Part shown: piece after piece, positions 18,617 through 27,300 of the stretch
Position numbering within the stretch: the first letter of the stretch is position 1
Layout of the letters: each line of letters opens with the position of its first letter
Assembly: GCA_963718695.1 (NCBI GenBank)
Contig: OY970371.1
Coordinates: 2,170,001 to 2,234,000 of the forward strand
Length of the DNA: 64,000 bases
Reading direction: 5' to 3'
From: Manganitrophus sp963718695
Lineage (GTDB): Bacteria > Nitrospirota > Nitrospiria > SBBL01 > Manganitrophaceae
Program-made: the position numbers and the translations under genes
The notes under the pieces: model-generated
Told to the model about the DNA's origin: nothing
Database searches by the model: none
The model's input: only the letters and a program-made list of their open reading frames with translations

Positions 18617-18943
18617 ATGGCCCGCTACCTCATCGTGGATAGCCGAGATTTAACCGAATACACCAACGGCCGATACATTCAAAAAGTGGCCGCAAAATTA
18701 AAGGAAGATGGAAACGATGTGACCCTTTTCTTGATCGAGAACGGCGTCATCGCCGCGCGGAAAGGGGGGGAAATTGGAAAAAACCTGACCGATCTCTCGA
18801 AGCGAGGCGCCAAAGTCATGGTCGACGATATTTCATGCAAGGCCCGGGGTGTTGCCCAGCTGGCAGAGGGGGTGACTCAGTCGAATGTCGATCAATTGGC
18901 CGATCTGATTACAGAGGGATCGGACAAAGTCATTTGGTATTAA
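18617..18943 (+). CDS. DsrE-family sulfur-carrier-like protein A
   Basis: A 108-residue protein with the DsrE/DsrF-like Rossmann-type fold: an N-terminal strand RYLIVDSRD, VTLFLIENGVIAARKG and a C-terminal EGSDKVIWY of the kind ending many DsrE/DsrH proteins. A single cysteine, Cys74 (DDISCKARGV), sits where DsrE proteins bind persulfide sulfur. AGAGGAG precedes the ATG by 5 bases. First gene of a five-gene operon. It is probably a cytoplasmic sulfur-transfer subunit; TusB/DsrH-like is an alternative name. Confidence 0.82.
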   Translation: MARYLIVDSRDLTEYTNGRYIQKVAAKLKEDGNDVTLFLIENGVIAARKGGEIGKNLTDLSKRGAKVMVDDISCKARGVAQLAEGVTQSNVDQLADLITEGSDKVIWY

Positions 18944-18975
18944 AATAGATTTTTTTGAAAATTGAGGAGGAAACA

Positions 18976-19422
18976 ATGGCTACTGCAACCGCACCAACGG
19001 CGGCACCGGCAAAAGTGAAAAGGGTTGCGATCGTCCTGGCGACCGGCTCCTATCAGCGCGAGGCGCCGACCACGGTTCTCCGGCTTGTGGAGAAATTGCT
19101 GCAGCGCGGAGTCGATGTGAACGTTTGGGCCTTTGAGGAGGCGGTCACGCTGACCAACAAGGATCAGATCGATCATAATGAGCCCGGCTCGTTGCAGAAG
19201 GTCTTGGGAGAGAAGCACCCGAACATCGGCCGATTCATCGATCAATTGATCCGCGCCGGTCTTCACGGCGCCAAGCTCGACTGGGTCTCCTGCATTCTCT
19301 GTGTGCAGGAGCGAGGGGTCGAGAAACACCAGATGGGGGGATCGATCGTCGGGACGCTCGGTGATCTCTGGAAATTCATCAAGGCGGCCGACCGGGTGAT
19401 CTGCATTCCCACCTACCGATAA
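18976..19422 (+). CDS. DsrE-family protein B with CxxC motif
   Basis: A 148-residue DsrE-like protein. The ATG at 18976 follows GAGGAGGAAAC. After an Ala/Pro-rich head, residues 15-60 give RVAIVLATGSYQREAPTT and VDVNVWAFEEAV, then two cysteines in a CxxC (Cys106 and Cys109, VSCILCVQERGV) at the DsrE active-site position, and a third Cys near the C-terminus (VICIPTYR). The CxxC is the most catalytic-looking site in the operon and may carry a persulfide or a disulfide. It follows gene A by 32 bp and precedes gene C by 13 bp. Confidence 0.82.
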   Translation: MATATAPTAAPAKVKRVAIVLATGSYQREAPTTVLRLVEKLLQRGVDVNVWAFEEAVTLTNKDQIDHNEPGSLQKVLGEKHPNIGRFIDQLIRAGLHGAKLDWVSCILCVQERGVEKHQMGGSIVGTLGDLWKFIKAADRVICIPTYR

Positions 19423-19435
19423 CGGAGATAAAAAA

Positions 19436-19822
19436 ATGGCAAACAAGGTGCTGGTTATTTTCGAAAAACCGATCTATCTTAGTTTTGAGCCGGTCGATCC
19501 GCATGTCTTCGCCACCGCCCTCGGCGTTTCCGACACCCCGGTGGAAGTCAATGTCCTCCTGCGGGATTCGGCCGTGACCTACGGCGTCAAGAATCAGCAG
19601 GTCAACGTCAAGATCGCCGGCCAGGACATCATGCTCCATGAAACCTCTCCTGAAAAGGTAATGACCTTCATGATCGAGCATGGCGCCAAGGTCCGCGCGG
19701 TGGCGGAAGACATGAAAATCCGTGGAATCAATAAAGAAGACATGGTTCAGGGGGTCGAGATCATCAGCGAGGATGATTCGATCCGTTTATTGGAAGAGCA
19801 CGACAGTGTCATGGTCTGGTAA
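19436..19822 (+). CDS. DsrE/DsrF-like protein C lacking any cysteine
   Basis: A 128-residue protein of DsrE/TusC type (KVLVIFEKPIYLSFEPVDPH, VEVNVLLRDSAVTYGVKN, terminal DSVMVW). Unusually it contains no cysteine at all, so it cannot carry sulfur covalently and is more likely a structural subunit of a DsrEFH-like complex, as DsrF and DsrH can be partly inactive. GGAG lies 8 bases before the ATG. It sits 13 bp after gene B and 27 bp before the TusA-like gene. Confidence 0.8.
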   Translation: MANKVLVIFEKPIYLSFEPVDPHVFATALGVSDTPVEVNVLLRDSAVTYGVKNQQVNVKIAGQDIMLHETSPEKVMTFMIEHGAKVRAVAEDMKIRGINKEDMVQGVEIISEDDSIRLLEEHDSVMVW

Positions 19823-19849
19823 ATCGACCGGACTTCACGGAGTCATTTT

Positions 19850-20098
19850 CTGAGTCTGAACGTCACTAAAGTTTTAAATGTTACCGAGTATTTCAACCCG
19901 ATCGACTGCCGCAGTCTCGGCGTCATCCGGACGACCCTGGCGCCGATGGAAAAGGGAGAAATCCTGGAAGTCCACGGAAACCGATTCCAACAGCGGGAAA
20001 TCACCGCCTGGACGAATAAATTCAAACATCCGATCGTGAAGATCGAAGATGTCGACGGGCTTGTGAAGATATTCATCGAGAAGGGCGGGCTAAAGTGA
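19850..20098 (+). CDS. TusA-like sulfur carrier with apparent CTG start
   Basis: Translated directly: an 82-residue frame beginning at CTG (19850-19852), seven bases after GGAG, reading MSLNVTKVLNVTEYFNPIDC if CTG is initiated with Met. No ATG, GTG or TTG exists in frame between the previous stop and the conserved core. The fold is TusA/SirA-like, but the usual CPxP helix is replaced by PIDCRSLG; the carrier cysteine (Cys20) is kept. Its stop overlaps the next gene's GTG (GTGA), showing coupled translation. A missed upstream start through sequence error is the alternative. Confidence 0.72.
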   Translation: MSLNVTKVLNVTEYFNPIDCRSLGVIRTTLAPMEKGEILEVHGNRFQQREITAWTNKFKHPIVKIEDVDGLVKIFIEKGGLK

Positions 20099-20508
20099 AG
20101 AAGATGGCGATCATCGTCACCCGCGGAACACATAATAATTTTGTGACGGTCTTTACGATGGTGATGGCCGCCGCCGTCTGCGAGATGTCTGTTCGTATCT
20201 TCTTCCGGGATGAAGCGGTCTATAAACTCTCACGAAAAAAAATCTCCGAGCTGAACCTCTCGGAGGTCTACCGCGAAGTGGAAACCGAACTGAAGAAAAA
20301 CTACGAAGCGACCGGAATGGTCGACCTTCAGAAAGTGATTCAGGATGTCAAATCACAGGGCGATGTAAAACTTTATACCTGCACCTCCTCCATGGCGCTC
20401 GCCGGCCTGACGCAAGAAGCGCTGATTCCGGAAATCGACGAGCCGCGCGGATTGACCTCCTTCCTCCTGGAAGAGATGGACGATGCCGATATGATCCTCA
20501 GCTTCTAG
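20095..20508 (+). CDS. DsrE/peroxiredoxin-like family protein D
   Basis: A 137-residue protein starting at GTG (20095), overlapping the TusA stop by four bases; an ATG three codons in is the alternative. It begins KMAIIVTRGTHNNFVTVFTM and has two cysteines, Cys29 (AAAVCEMSVRIFF) and Cys96 (VKLYTCTSSMALAGL). The latter lies in the YxCxxS-like position used by DsrE/DsrE2-family carriers. The ending DDADMILSF closes a typical DsrE strand. Last gene of the operon; its stop overlaps the convergent downstream gene by four bases. Confidence 0.82.
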   Translation: MKKMAIIVTRGTHNNFVTVFTMVMAAAVCEMSVRIFFRDEAVYKLSRKKISELNLSEVYREVETELKKNYEATGMVDLQKVIQDVKSQGDVKLYTCTSSMALAGLTQEALIPEIDEPRGLTSFLLEEMDDADMILSF

Positions 20509-20984
20509 CCGGCATTTTCCTCTTTCCCCGTATCGAGATCAATATCCCCGCTCCCCTCCTCTTTTGGCTTCTCCTCTTCGGCACGCTCCCGCTGAAACGC
20601 ACGCCTCACAGATCCCCTCAGTAAATAGAACATCGATAGAAGATGCCCGACGATAAGAGTGCCGAAAAGTCCTTTGAAAGAGAGCACCGATCCCGGAGGA
20701 TACGTCACCGCAATGCTGAAAGGGAAAGAGAAGACAAAGGTCAGCTGCTTCTTAAATAAAAGCGGAAAGACCACCAAGATAAGGAACGATGAGAAGAGGA
20801 TCGCGAGCTTCCGGCCCCATGCTCTTCTGAGAGCCAACCCTCCTGCGATGATAACGCAAGGGATGGCATAGATGAGACCGGCTGCAACCAAGATCGGATG
20901 ATCGAACTGAAAATAAGGGAGAAAACAGATTAACGCTGTAGAGAGATAGAAAAGCGCGACAAAATCAATTCCCCTCCGGATCAT
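20505..20984 (-). CDS. Hypothetical membrane protein
   Basis: A 159-residue protein with four hydrophobic segments (about residues 8-25, 31-50, 58-75 and 100-123) and a charged C-terminal tail rich in Glu and Lys (RAEEEKPKEEGSGDIDLD). Its last codons overlap the convergent DsrE operon by four bases. It lies 11 bp downstream of the cytochrome-FGE gene and may be its membrane partner. I do not recognise a family. Confidence 0.65.
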   Translation of the reverse strand: MIRRGIDFVALFYLSTALICFLPYFQFDHPILVAAGLIYAIPCVIIAGGLALRRAWGRKLAILFSSFLILVVFPLLFKKQLTFVFSFPFSIAVTYPPGSVLSFKGLFGTLIVGHLLSMFYLLRGSVRRAFQRERAEEEKPKEEGSGDIDLDTGKEENAG

Positions 20985-20995
20985 TTAAGACCACC

Positions 20996-21971
20996 TCACC
21001 GATTTTTGGCGCAGCGGAATCCGGCGGAGATCGCCTTGGTCGCCGGCGACAGGGAGATCCGGTTGAAGGTTTGGAAGGAAAGACCGCAGTTGTAATAGCT
21101 GCAGTCGAAGAAAGAGCCCCCTCGGAGGACCCTCAATTGTTCGCCATAGTTCGGATGCGGCACCTTGTTCCCCGGGTAAGGAAGAAACCAATTCGCGGTC
21201 CACTGAAAGACATTCCCGGACATATCGTAAAGTCCATAAGGGCTCTTTCCCTCCGGAAAGGCGTTCACCGGCGTCGTATCCTTTATTCCTTCCGGGGGAA
21301 CATTCGCCCGCTTGGCCTCGAACCGTGCTCCCCACGGGAACATTCTTCCATCGGTGCCCCGCGCGGCCTTCTCCCATTCGGCCTCCGTCGGAAGCCGCTT
21401 TCCTTCCCATCTGCAATAAGCATCGGCATCGAACCAGCTGACGAAGGTCACCGGATGATTCGCCTTGCCTGCCGGATACTGATCTCGATTCCAATGAGAA
21501 GGGGGAATCCGCCGGGTCGCATCGACAAATCGCTTGTAATGCGCGTTGGTCACATCATAAAGATCGATATGGTAATCATCCAGATCAACTTTATGACGCG
21601 GGCTGGCATTCTTTTTAAAGAAGTCCTCTCCCATGATAAATTCGCCGGCTGGAATCAAGACCATCTTCTGTTCGATGATCTCCTCCTCTTTCTTCGGCTC
21701 AATGGCCCGGACCGCCCGTTGGAAGTAGGCCTCCAGGCCCAGGGTATCGCCCAGGTTGTGAAGCCGGTGGCAGTTCACACACCAGGGATCGCGCGAATCG
21801 TCGATCTGATGACGGGCCGGTCCCTTGTGGCAGAGACGGCACTCTTTGCGCGCGGCGGGGTCGGCCAGGTTCGGCTCGACCGTCTGGCCCGACGTTCGAT
21901 CCGAAGAAGAGGAAACCCGCTCCCGAAACCAGGAGCAATACAAAAATAAAACTTAGCCTTTTCCGTTTCAT
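20996..21971 (-). CDS. Secreted diheme cytochrome c fused to a formylglycine-generating-enzyme (SUMF1) domain, one-base frameshift
   Basis: From ATG at 21971 a Lys/Arg start and hydrophobic signal (MKRKRLSFIFVLLLVSGAG) lead into GAACGTCG at 21890-21897, where one base must be dropped to join the long downstream frame (about 324 residues restored). The N-terminal third has two CxxCH heme motifs (CRLCH and CVNCH). The rest is a SUMF1/FGE-sulfatase domain (IPAGEFIMGED, RLPTEAEWEKAARG, YDMSGNVFQWT, LRGGSF) and keeps a CxxxxC pair (DCSYYNC) resembling the FGE copper-binding cysteines. No sulfatase is nearby. Role unknown, perhaps redox in the periplasm. Confidence 0.82.
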
Positions 21972-22037
21972 GGGGTGAGATCTTAGCACAATTCGAAAGA
22001 GGTGTGTAGGGCTCAACGCCGGCCGATGACAAGGCCG

Positions 22038-22745
22038 CTACCACCGGAACGCCAGCCCCAAAAGGTAGGCTTTCGATCCACGACTGACCCAGGGAGCCCA
22101 GCGGGACTCCGGATGAAAGTATCGGTACGTATCGAACGCCGCCGGTAAAAAGACCAGCGTCCCCATCCATTTGTCGCTCACGCCGAGCGCCTCCGACATC
22201 CCGCGAAGATCGCCGTCGGGATCTTTTCGACCGACGAGGGCATACCCGAGCGATGTAAAAATATTAAACGCGAGCACCCCCTTCAAAAACGGCCTGCGCT
22301 CCTCACGCAGATCCGGATGCAGCGTCAGGATGAGCTCGGAAGTGATGTTCTGGCTGTTGATTCCGGCCGAGGCGATCGAATACTGCTTCTGCGCCCCGTT
22401 GGAGACCGGCCTTCCCGCCTCATCGGTATACCGAATCTGTCCGCTCTCATCTCTGGTCGAGACGAGGTCATAACGGACGACGACGAACGGAATCGGTTTC
22501 CCGCGCGATTCGAGCCGCGCATCGAAACCGAGCGATTCGGCCACCAGGGCGTGCGCCCCTTCGTGTAAGATAAACCCGGCCGCCCCTCCCGCAAGAAACC
22601 ACCCATAATCGGAAGGGTTCCATTCCTCCGCGATGGCCGCCTTTTCCTGCCCGAACGGCGACAGAGAGAAGATCAATACGAGCCAAATGATTCGATCTGT
22701 CTTCGTAAAAATCCGATCCAGACGTGTCTCCTCTCTGAGCGTCAA
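22038..22745 (-). CDS. Putative membrane metallopeptidase-like protein with HEGAH motif
   Basis: A protein of up to 235 residues opening with TTG at 22745; no good ribosome-binding site is seen and the start is uncertain. A hydrophobic N-terminal segment (about 18-30) is followed by GGAAGFILHEGAHALVAESLGF, an HExxH zinc-protease motif (His61-Glu62, His65) set in a hydrophobic helix as in site-2-protease-like peptidases. Later hydrophobic segments (FNIFTSLGYALVG, MGTLVFLPAAFD) could be membrane-embedded. The third zinc ligand is not evident. Substrate unknown. Peptidase activity is inferred from the motif alone. Confidence 0.62.
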   Translation of the reverse strand: MTLREETRLDRIFTKTDRIIWLVLIFSLSPFGQEKAAIAEEWNPSDYGWFLAGGAAGFILHEGAHALVAESLGFDARLESRGKPIPFVVVRYDLVSTRDESGQIRYTDEAGRPVSNGAQKQYSIASAGINSQNITSELILTLHPDLREERRPFLKGVLAFNIFTSLGYALVGRKDPDGDLRGMSEALGVSDKWMGTLVFLPAAFDTYRYFHPESRWAPWVSRGSKAYLLGLAFRW

Positions 22746-22912
22746 ACGGTCTGGATATACCTGAACTGCGGCTGAAAGGCAATTTTTAATTTGTCTTTGT
22801 CTTTAAGCGCGATGAGACTATAGAAATTTCTACAGAATTGAACCCGGTAAGGGCCTAAGATTAAATTGAGAGGGACTGTTCGGTATCGGGAGTATGGAGC
22901 GATGACTTCGAA

Positions 22913-23149
22913 CTACTCTTCTATCTCTATCTTAATCAACTTTTTCTGGATGGCATAGATAATCAGCTGAGAAACGTGGTTGAAACCGAGCTTGTTGTTG
23001 ATGTTCGTCCGATGGGTTTCCACCGTTTTGATTTGGATCCCCAGCTTCTCGGCGATATCTTTATTTTTATAACCTTCGGCCACGTAACGAATGACTTCTA
23101 TCTCTCGCGGAGTCAACGGTCTGCGTTCGTTCTTCTTGTCCTTCTGCAT
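22913..23149 (-). CDS. Stand-alone LuxR/GerE-type HTH protein
   Basis: A 78-residue protein made almost wholly of a LuxR C-terminal DNA-binding domain: RPLTPREIEVIRYVAEGYKN, then DIAEKLGIQIKTVETHRTNI, the classical recognition helix. No receiver or ligand domain is attached. Such orphan GerE-like proteins can act like GerE of Bacillus or as partners of other regulators. It is transcribed divergently from the TrmB-gltBD operon with about 295 bp between, so it could act on that region or its own promoter. Confidence 0.85.
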   Translation of the reverse strand: MQKDKKNERRPLTPREIEVIRYVAEGYKNKDIAEKLGIQIKTVETHRTNINNKLGFNHVSQLIIYAIQKKLIKIEIEE

Positions 23150-23376
23150 TGAGACTTTTGATCATCCTCTGGTTAAATGGGTAAATACCGTTTCGGATTT
23201 AGATCTTAACGAATGCCCTTCATCGAATTCAATACTAATGGTGAATAGGTATCAAACCCTAATCCTCCTAAGAACAAACGCGATCCGGAGCGCTTCAATG
23301 GCGCGCCGACACAAATCAGCATTTTTTCGTCTCTCATCTGCTCTCGCTTCACACAGGCCCGATTCCCTTTTTCTTC

Positions 23377-23405
23377 TTGACAAGCGTATCAACTGCATGT
23401 TAGTT
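23377..23405 (+). promoter_or_regulatory. Candidate promoter of the TrmB-gltBD operon
   Basis: TTGACA (23377-23382), 17-bp spacer, TTAGTT (23400-23405). The -35 box is perfect, the -10 weak, as expected for an activator-dependent or repressed promoter. Confidence 0.42.
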
Positions 23406-23424
23406 AGAGGAATTATCCGCCTAG

Positions 23425-23442
23425 TCACTACCACAGTAGTGA
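23425..23442 (+). promoter_or_regulatory. Inverted repeat at the TrmB start codon, candidate operator
   Basis: TCACTAC-CACA-GTAGTGA, seven-base arms around four bases, ending two bases before the ATG at 23445 and occupying the place of the ribosome-binding site. Its size and form fit a winged-helix dimer site; autoregulation by the encoded TrmB protein is an inference. Confidence 0.5.
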
Positions 23443-23444
23443 GG

Positions 23445-24299
23445 ATGGCTTTTCCAGAGGTCAACCCCTTCTTGAAAACATTAAAGATCAAAGAAATCAT
23501 CAACCAATTCTCCGAAATCGGTTTTTCGGAATATGAGGCGAAATCGTATCTTGCCCTCGTTCAGAAAAACCCGTCGACCGCCTACGAAATCGGCAAGGAA
23601 TCGGGCGTCCCTTCCTCAAAAATCTATGAGGTCCTCAACAAGCTCAAAGAAAAAGGGATGATCGTGTCGATCGACGAGGAAGACGCACGGGCCAAGCGTT
23701 ATATTCCCCAGCATCCGGACGAGTTTCTCTCCCAATACCAACATGGGGTTCAGAAGACGCTTCAATCGCTGCGCGGCGTCTTCAGCGGGTTGAATGGGAA
23801 CAAAGAGGCAAGCTATGTCTGGAACATCGTCGATCATGACCGTCTGGTCGAGAAGGCCTTCCAGATCATCGAGTCGGCTAAAAAAGTCATTCTGCTTTCT
23901 CTCTGGAACGAAGAGCTCGCCCTGCTCGAAGGTCCCCTCCGCGCCGCCGAGCAGCGTGGCGTCCAGATTGCGCTGGTTCACTTCGGTCCCCCCAAGCTCC
24001 GCGTGGGGCAGGTCTACTACCACCCGATCGAAGACACCCTCTATGCCGAGAAACAGGGACGCGCGCTGGTGATCGTCGTCGATTCACAGGAAGTGTTGAT
24101 GGGGAACATCAGCCGCGAGGGGAAAACCGAAGGCGCCTGGAGCCGGAACAGAGGGTTCACGATGATCGCAGAAGATTACGTCAAACACGATATTTATATC
24201 GCCAAAATCATCAGCCGGTTTGAAAAAGAGCTGATTCGAAAGTTTGGTGAAAAGTACGTCACGCTTCGAAACGTTTTTGAGGACGAAGTCCTTTCCTAG
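23445..24299 (+). CDS. TrmB-family transcriptional regulator
   Basis: A 284-residue regulator starting MAFPEVNPFLKTLKI; the frame extends upstream without family resemblance. Residues 10-75 form a winged helix (INQFSEIGFSEYEAKSYLAL, STAYEIGKESGVPSSKIYEV, LKEKGMI), characteristic of TrmB. The remainder resembles the TrmB effector-binding region of phospholipase-D-like fold (SAKKVILLSLWNEELALLEGPLR, KQGRALVIVVDSQEVLMG). It lies 14 bp before gltB, so it probably senses a metabolite tied to nitrogen or carbon status and controls glutamate synthase. TrmB proteins are commoner in Archaea; a bacterial one coupled to gltBD is notable. Confidence 0.88.
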   Translation: MAFPEVNPFLKTLKIKEIINQFSEIGFSEYEAKSYLALVQKNPSTAYEIGKESGVPSSKIYEVLNKLKEKGMIVSIDEEDARAKRYIPQHPDEFLSQYQHGVQKTLQSLRGVFSGLNGNKEASYVWNIVDHDRLVEKAFQIIESAKKVILLSLWNEELALLEGPLRAAEQRGVQIALVHFGPPKLRVGQVYYHPIEDTLYAEKQGRALVIVVDSQEVLMGNISREGKTEGAWSRNRGFTMIAEDYVKHDIYIAKIISRFEKELIRKFGEKYVTLRNVFEDEVLS

Positions 24300-24313
24300 G
24301 AGCCTGAATTCCG

Positions 24314-27300
24314 ATGCAGAGACACGGCGCGCCAGAGAATCTACCCGGATTCCCCCCCAAACAGGGCCTTTACGACCCGCAGTTCGAGAAAGATTCCTGC
24401 GGCATCGGGTTTGTCGCCGACATCAAGGGCCGCCGCTCGCACAACATTATTCAAAAAGGGCTTCAGGTTCTCGAAAATCTTTCCCATCGGGGCGCCGTCG
24501 GCTGCGACCCCTGCACCGGAGACGGCGCCGGGATTCTCCTCCAGGTCCCGCATGTTTTTTTAAAACGGGCCTGCGGCGAAATCGGCATCGCGCTGCCGGA
24601 GCCGGGCCAGTACGGGGTCGGGATGGTCTTTCTTCCCCCTTCCCCCGCCGACCGCCGCGCCTGCGAAACCCTTTTTGAGAAGGTCATCACCGAGGAAGGT
24701 CAGCGTTTTCTCGGCTGGCGCGATGTGCCGACCAAAGAAGATCACGTCGGAGAAGTCGCTCGAAGGACGGTACCGGCGATCCGCCAGATTTTTATCGCCC
24801 GTAATAGTTTGAATGAGACCGAGTTCGAACGGAAGCTTTACGTCATCCGTAAGCGGGCCGAGAGCGCCGTCCGCCAGTCGGCGATCGAGCGGCGGAACTA
24901 CTTCTACATCTCGAGTCTCTCATGCAGCACGATCATTTACAAGGGACTGCTCCTCCCCTCTCAGATTCCCCTTTTCTATCCCGACCTCGCCGACGCGCAG
25001 GTGGTGAGCGCCTTGGCGCTGGTCCACTCTCGCTTCTCGACCAATACTTTTCCGTCCTGGCCGCTGGCCCATCCCTATCGCTATATCTGCCATAACGGCG
25101 AGATCAATACCCTGAAGGGGAACGTCAATTGGATGCGGGCGCGTCAAGGCCGCCTCTCCTCCGAGCTCTTCGGTGAAGAGATCGAAAAGCTCTTCCCGAT
25201 CATCGGTGAAAACCAGAGCGACTCCGCCTGCTTCGACAACGCGCTGGAGTTTCTGATCATGGGAGGCCGCTCCCTGCCGCATGCGATGATGATGCTGATT
25301 CCCGAAGCGTGGGCCGGCAACCCCGATATGGATCTCGACCGGCGCGGCTTCTACGAATACCACGCCTCCATGATGGAGCCGTGGGACGGCCCGGCCGCGG
25401 TCGCTTTCACCGATGGGAAGCTGATCGGGGCGACGCTCGACCGAAACGGCCTCCGCCCCGCTCGCTACCTGGTCACAAAGGGTGACCTGGTGGTTCTTGC
25501 GTCAGAAGCGGGGGTCCTCTCATTTCCGCCGGAAGAGATCCGGACCAAAGGACGGCTTCAGCCGGGAAAGATGTTTCTGGTCGATACGGTCCAGGGGCGG
25601 ATCATCGACGATAAAGAAATTAAAGCCGATATCTGCGGGAGAAAGCCGTACCGGTTCTGGATCATGGCCAACCGGATCAATGTCGAAGACCTCCCGGAGC
25701 CGCTGAATGTCCACCAGCCCGATCATATTACCCTGCGGCAGCGGCAGCAGACCTTCGGCTACAGCCTCGAAGACCTGAAGATGATCATGACCCCGATGGC
25801 GGTCAACGGCGAAGAGCCGATCGGATCGATGGGAACCGACACCCCGCTTGCCGTTCTGTCCGACCGGCCGCAAGTCCTCTTTAAATACTTCAAGCAGCTC
25901 TTTGCCCAGGTGACCAATCCGCCGATCGATCCGATCCGGGAGCAGCTGGTGATGTCGCTCGTCACCAACATCGGTCCCAAGTCGAATCTCTTGGGAGAGA
26001 CGCCGGAGCATGCGCGCCGCATTCGGGTGCAGCAGCCGATTCTGACCAACGCCGACCTGGAGAAAATCCGAACGATCGCCGACGGCCATTTCAAAACACA
26101 GACCTTGCGGATGCTCTTCCCGGCGGCCGAAGGGCCGAGCGGACTCGCCCCGGCGCTGGAGCGTCTCTGTAAAGAGGCTTCCGAGGCAATCCGGGCGGGA
26201 TACAAATTCATCATCCTGAGCGACCGTGGCGTCAATGCGGAGTGGGCGCCGATCCCCTCCCTGCTGGCGATCTCGGCCGTTCACCACCACTTAATCCGGG
26301 AGTGCACCCGGACCGAGGTCGGATTGATCATCGAGAGCGGCGAGCCGCGCGAGGTCCACCACTATGCTTGTCTCATCGGCTACGGCGCCGGATCGATCAA
26401 TCCCTATCTCGCCTTCGAGACCCTCACCGACATGGCGCGGGAAGGCTACTTCCCGGAGACGATCGATGAGCCGACCGCCGAGGGGAAATACATCAAATCG
26501 ATCAACAAGGGACTTCTGAAGATCTTCTCGAAGATGGGGATCTCGACCGTTCAGAGCTATTGCGGCGCACAGATCTTCGAGGCGATCGGATTGAGCTCGG
26601 AGTTGATCAACCGGTACTTCACCGGCACCCCCTCCCGGATCGAAGGGATCGGGATCGAGGCGCTGGCCGAAGAGGTGCTGCGCCGGCATGCGCAGGCCCA
26701 TGAGCTCACCCCGACCAAACAGCTCGATTACGGCGGGGAATATCACTATCGGATCCAGGCGGAGCACCACAACTGGAATCCCGAGACGATCATGAAGCTC
26801 CAACACGCGACGCAGAACGAAAGTTATGCGACCTTCAAAGAGTTCAGCCGGGCGGTCAACGACGAAAGCAGCGCCCGGGCCAACCTCCGGGGACTCTTGG
26901 ATTTTCAGCTCCTCCCGACGCCGATCCCCCTCGATGAGGTCGAGCCGGCCTCCGAAATCGTCAAGCGCTTCAATACCGGGGCGATGTCGTACGGATCGAT
27001 CAGCAAAGAGGCCCACGAAATGCTCGCCGTCGCCATGAACCGGATCGGCGGGAAAAGCAACACCGGCGAGGGGGGGGAAGATCCCGAACGGTTCATTCCC
27101 CTGCCGAACGGCGATTCGAAATCGAGCGCGATCAAACAGGTCGCCTCCGCCCGGTTCGGTGTCACGACAAACTATCTAATCAATGCCCGCGAGCTTCAGA
27201 TCAAGATGGCCCAGGGGGCGAAGCCGGGAGAAGGAGGGCAGCTGCCGGGGCACAAGGTGGATGAGGTGATCGCCCGGATGCGATACGCAACGCCCGGTGT

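Noticed and set aside
21699..22016. 105-codon minus-strand frame starting MSPTHLF
   Set aside because: Only its signal-peptide part (from 21971) is real, and it belongs to the cytochrome-FGE gene; the rest is out of frame.
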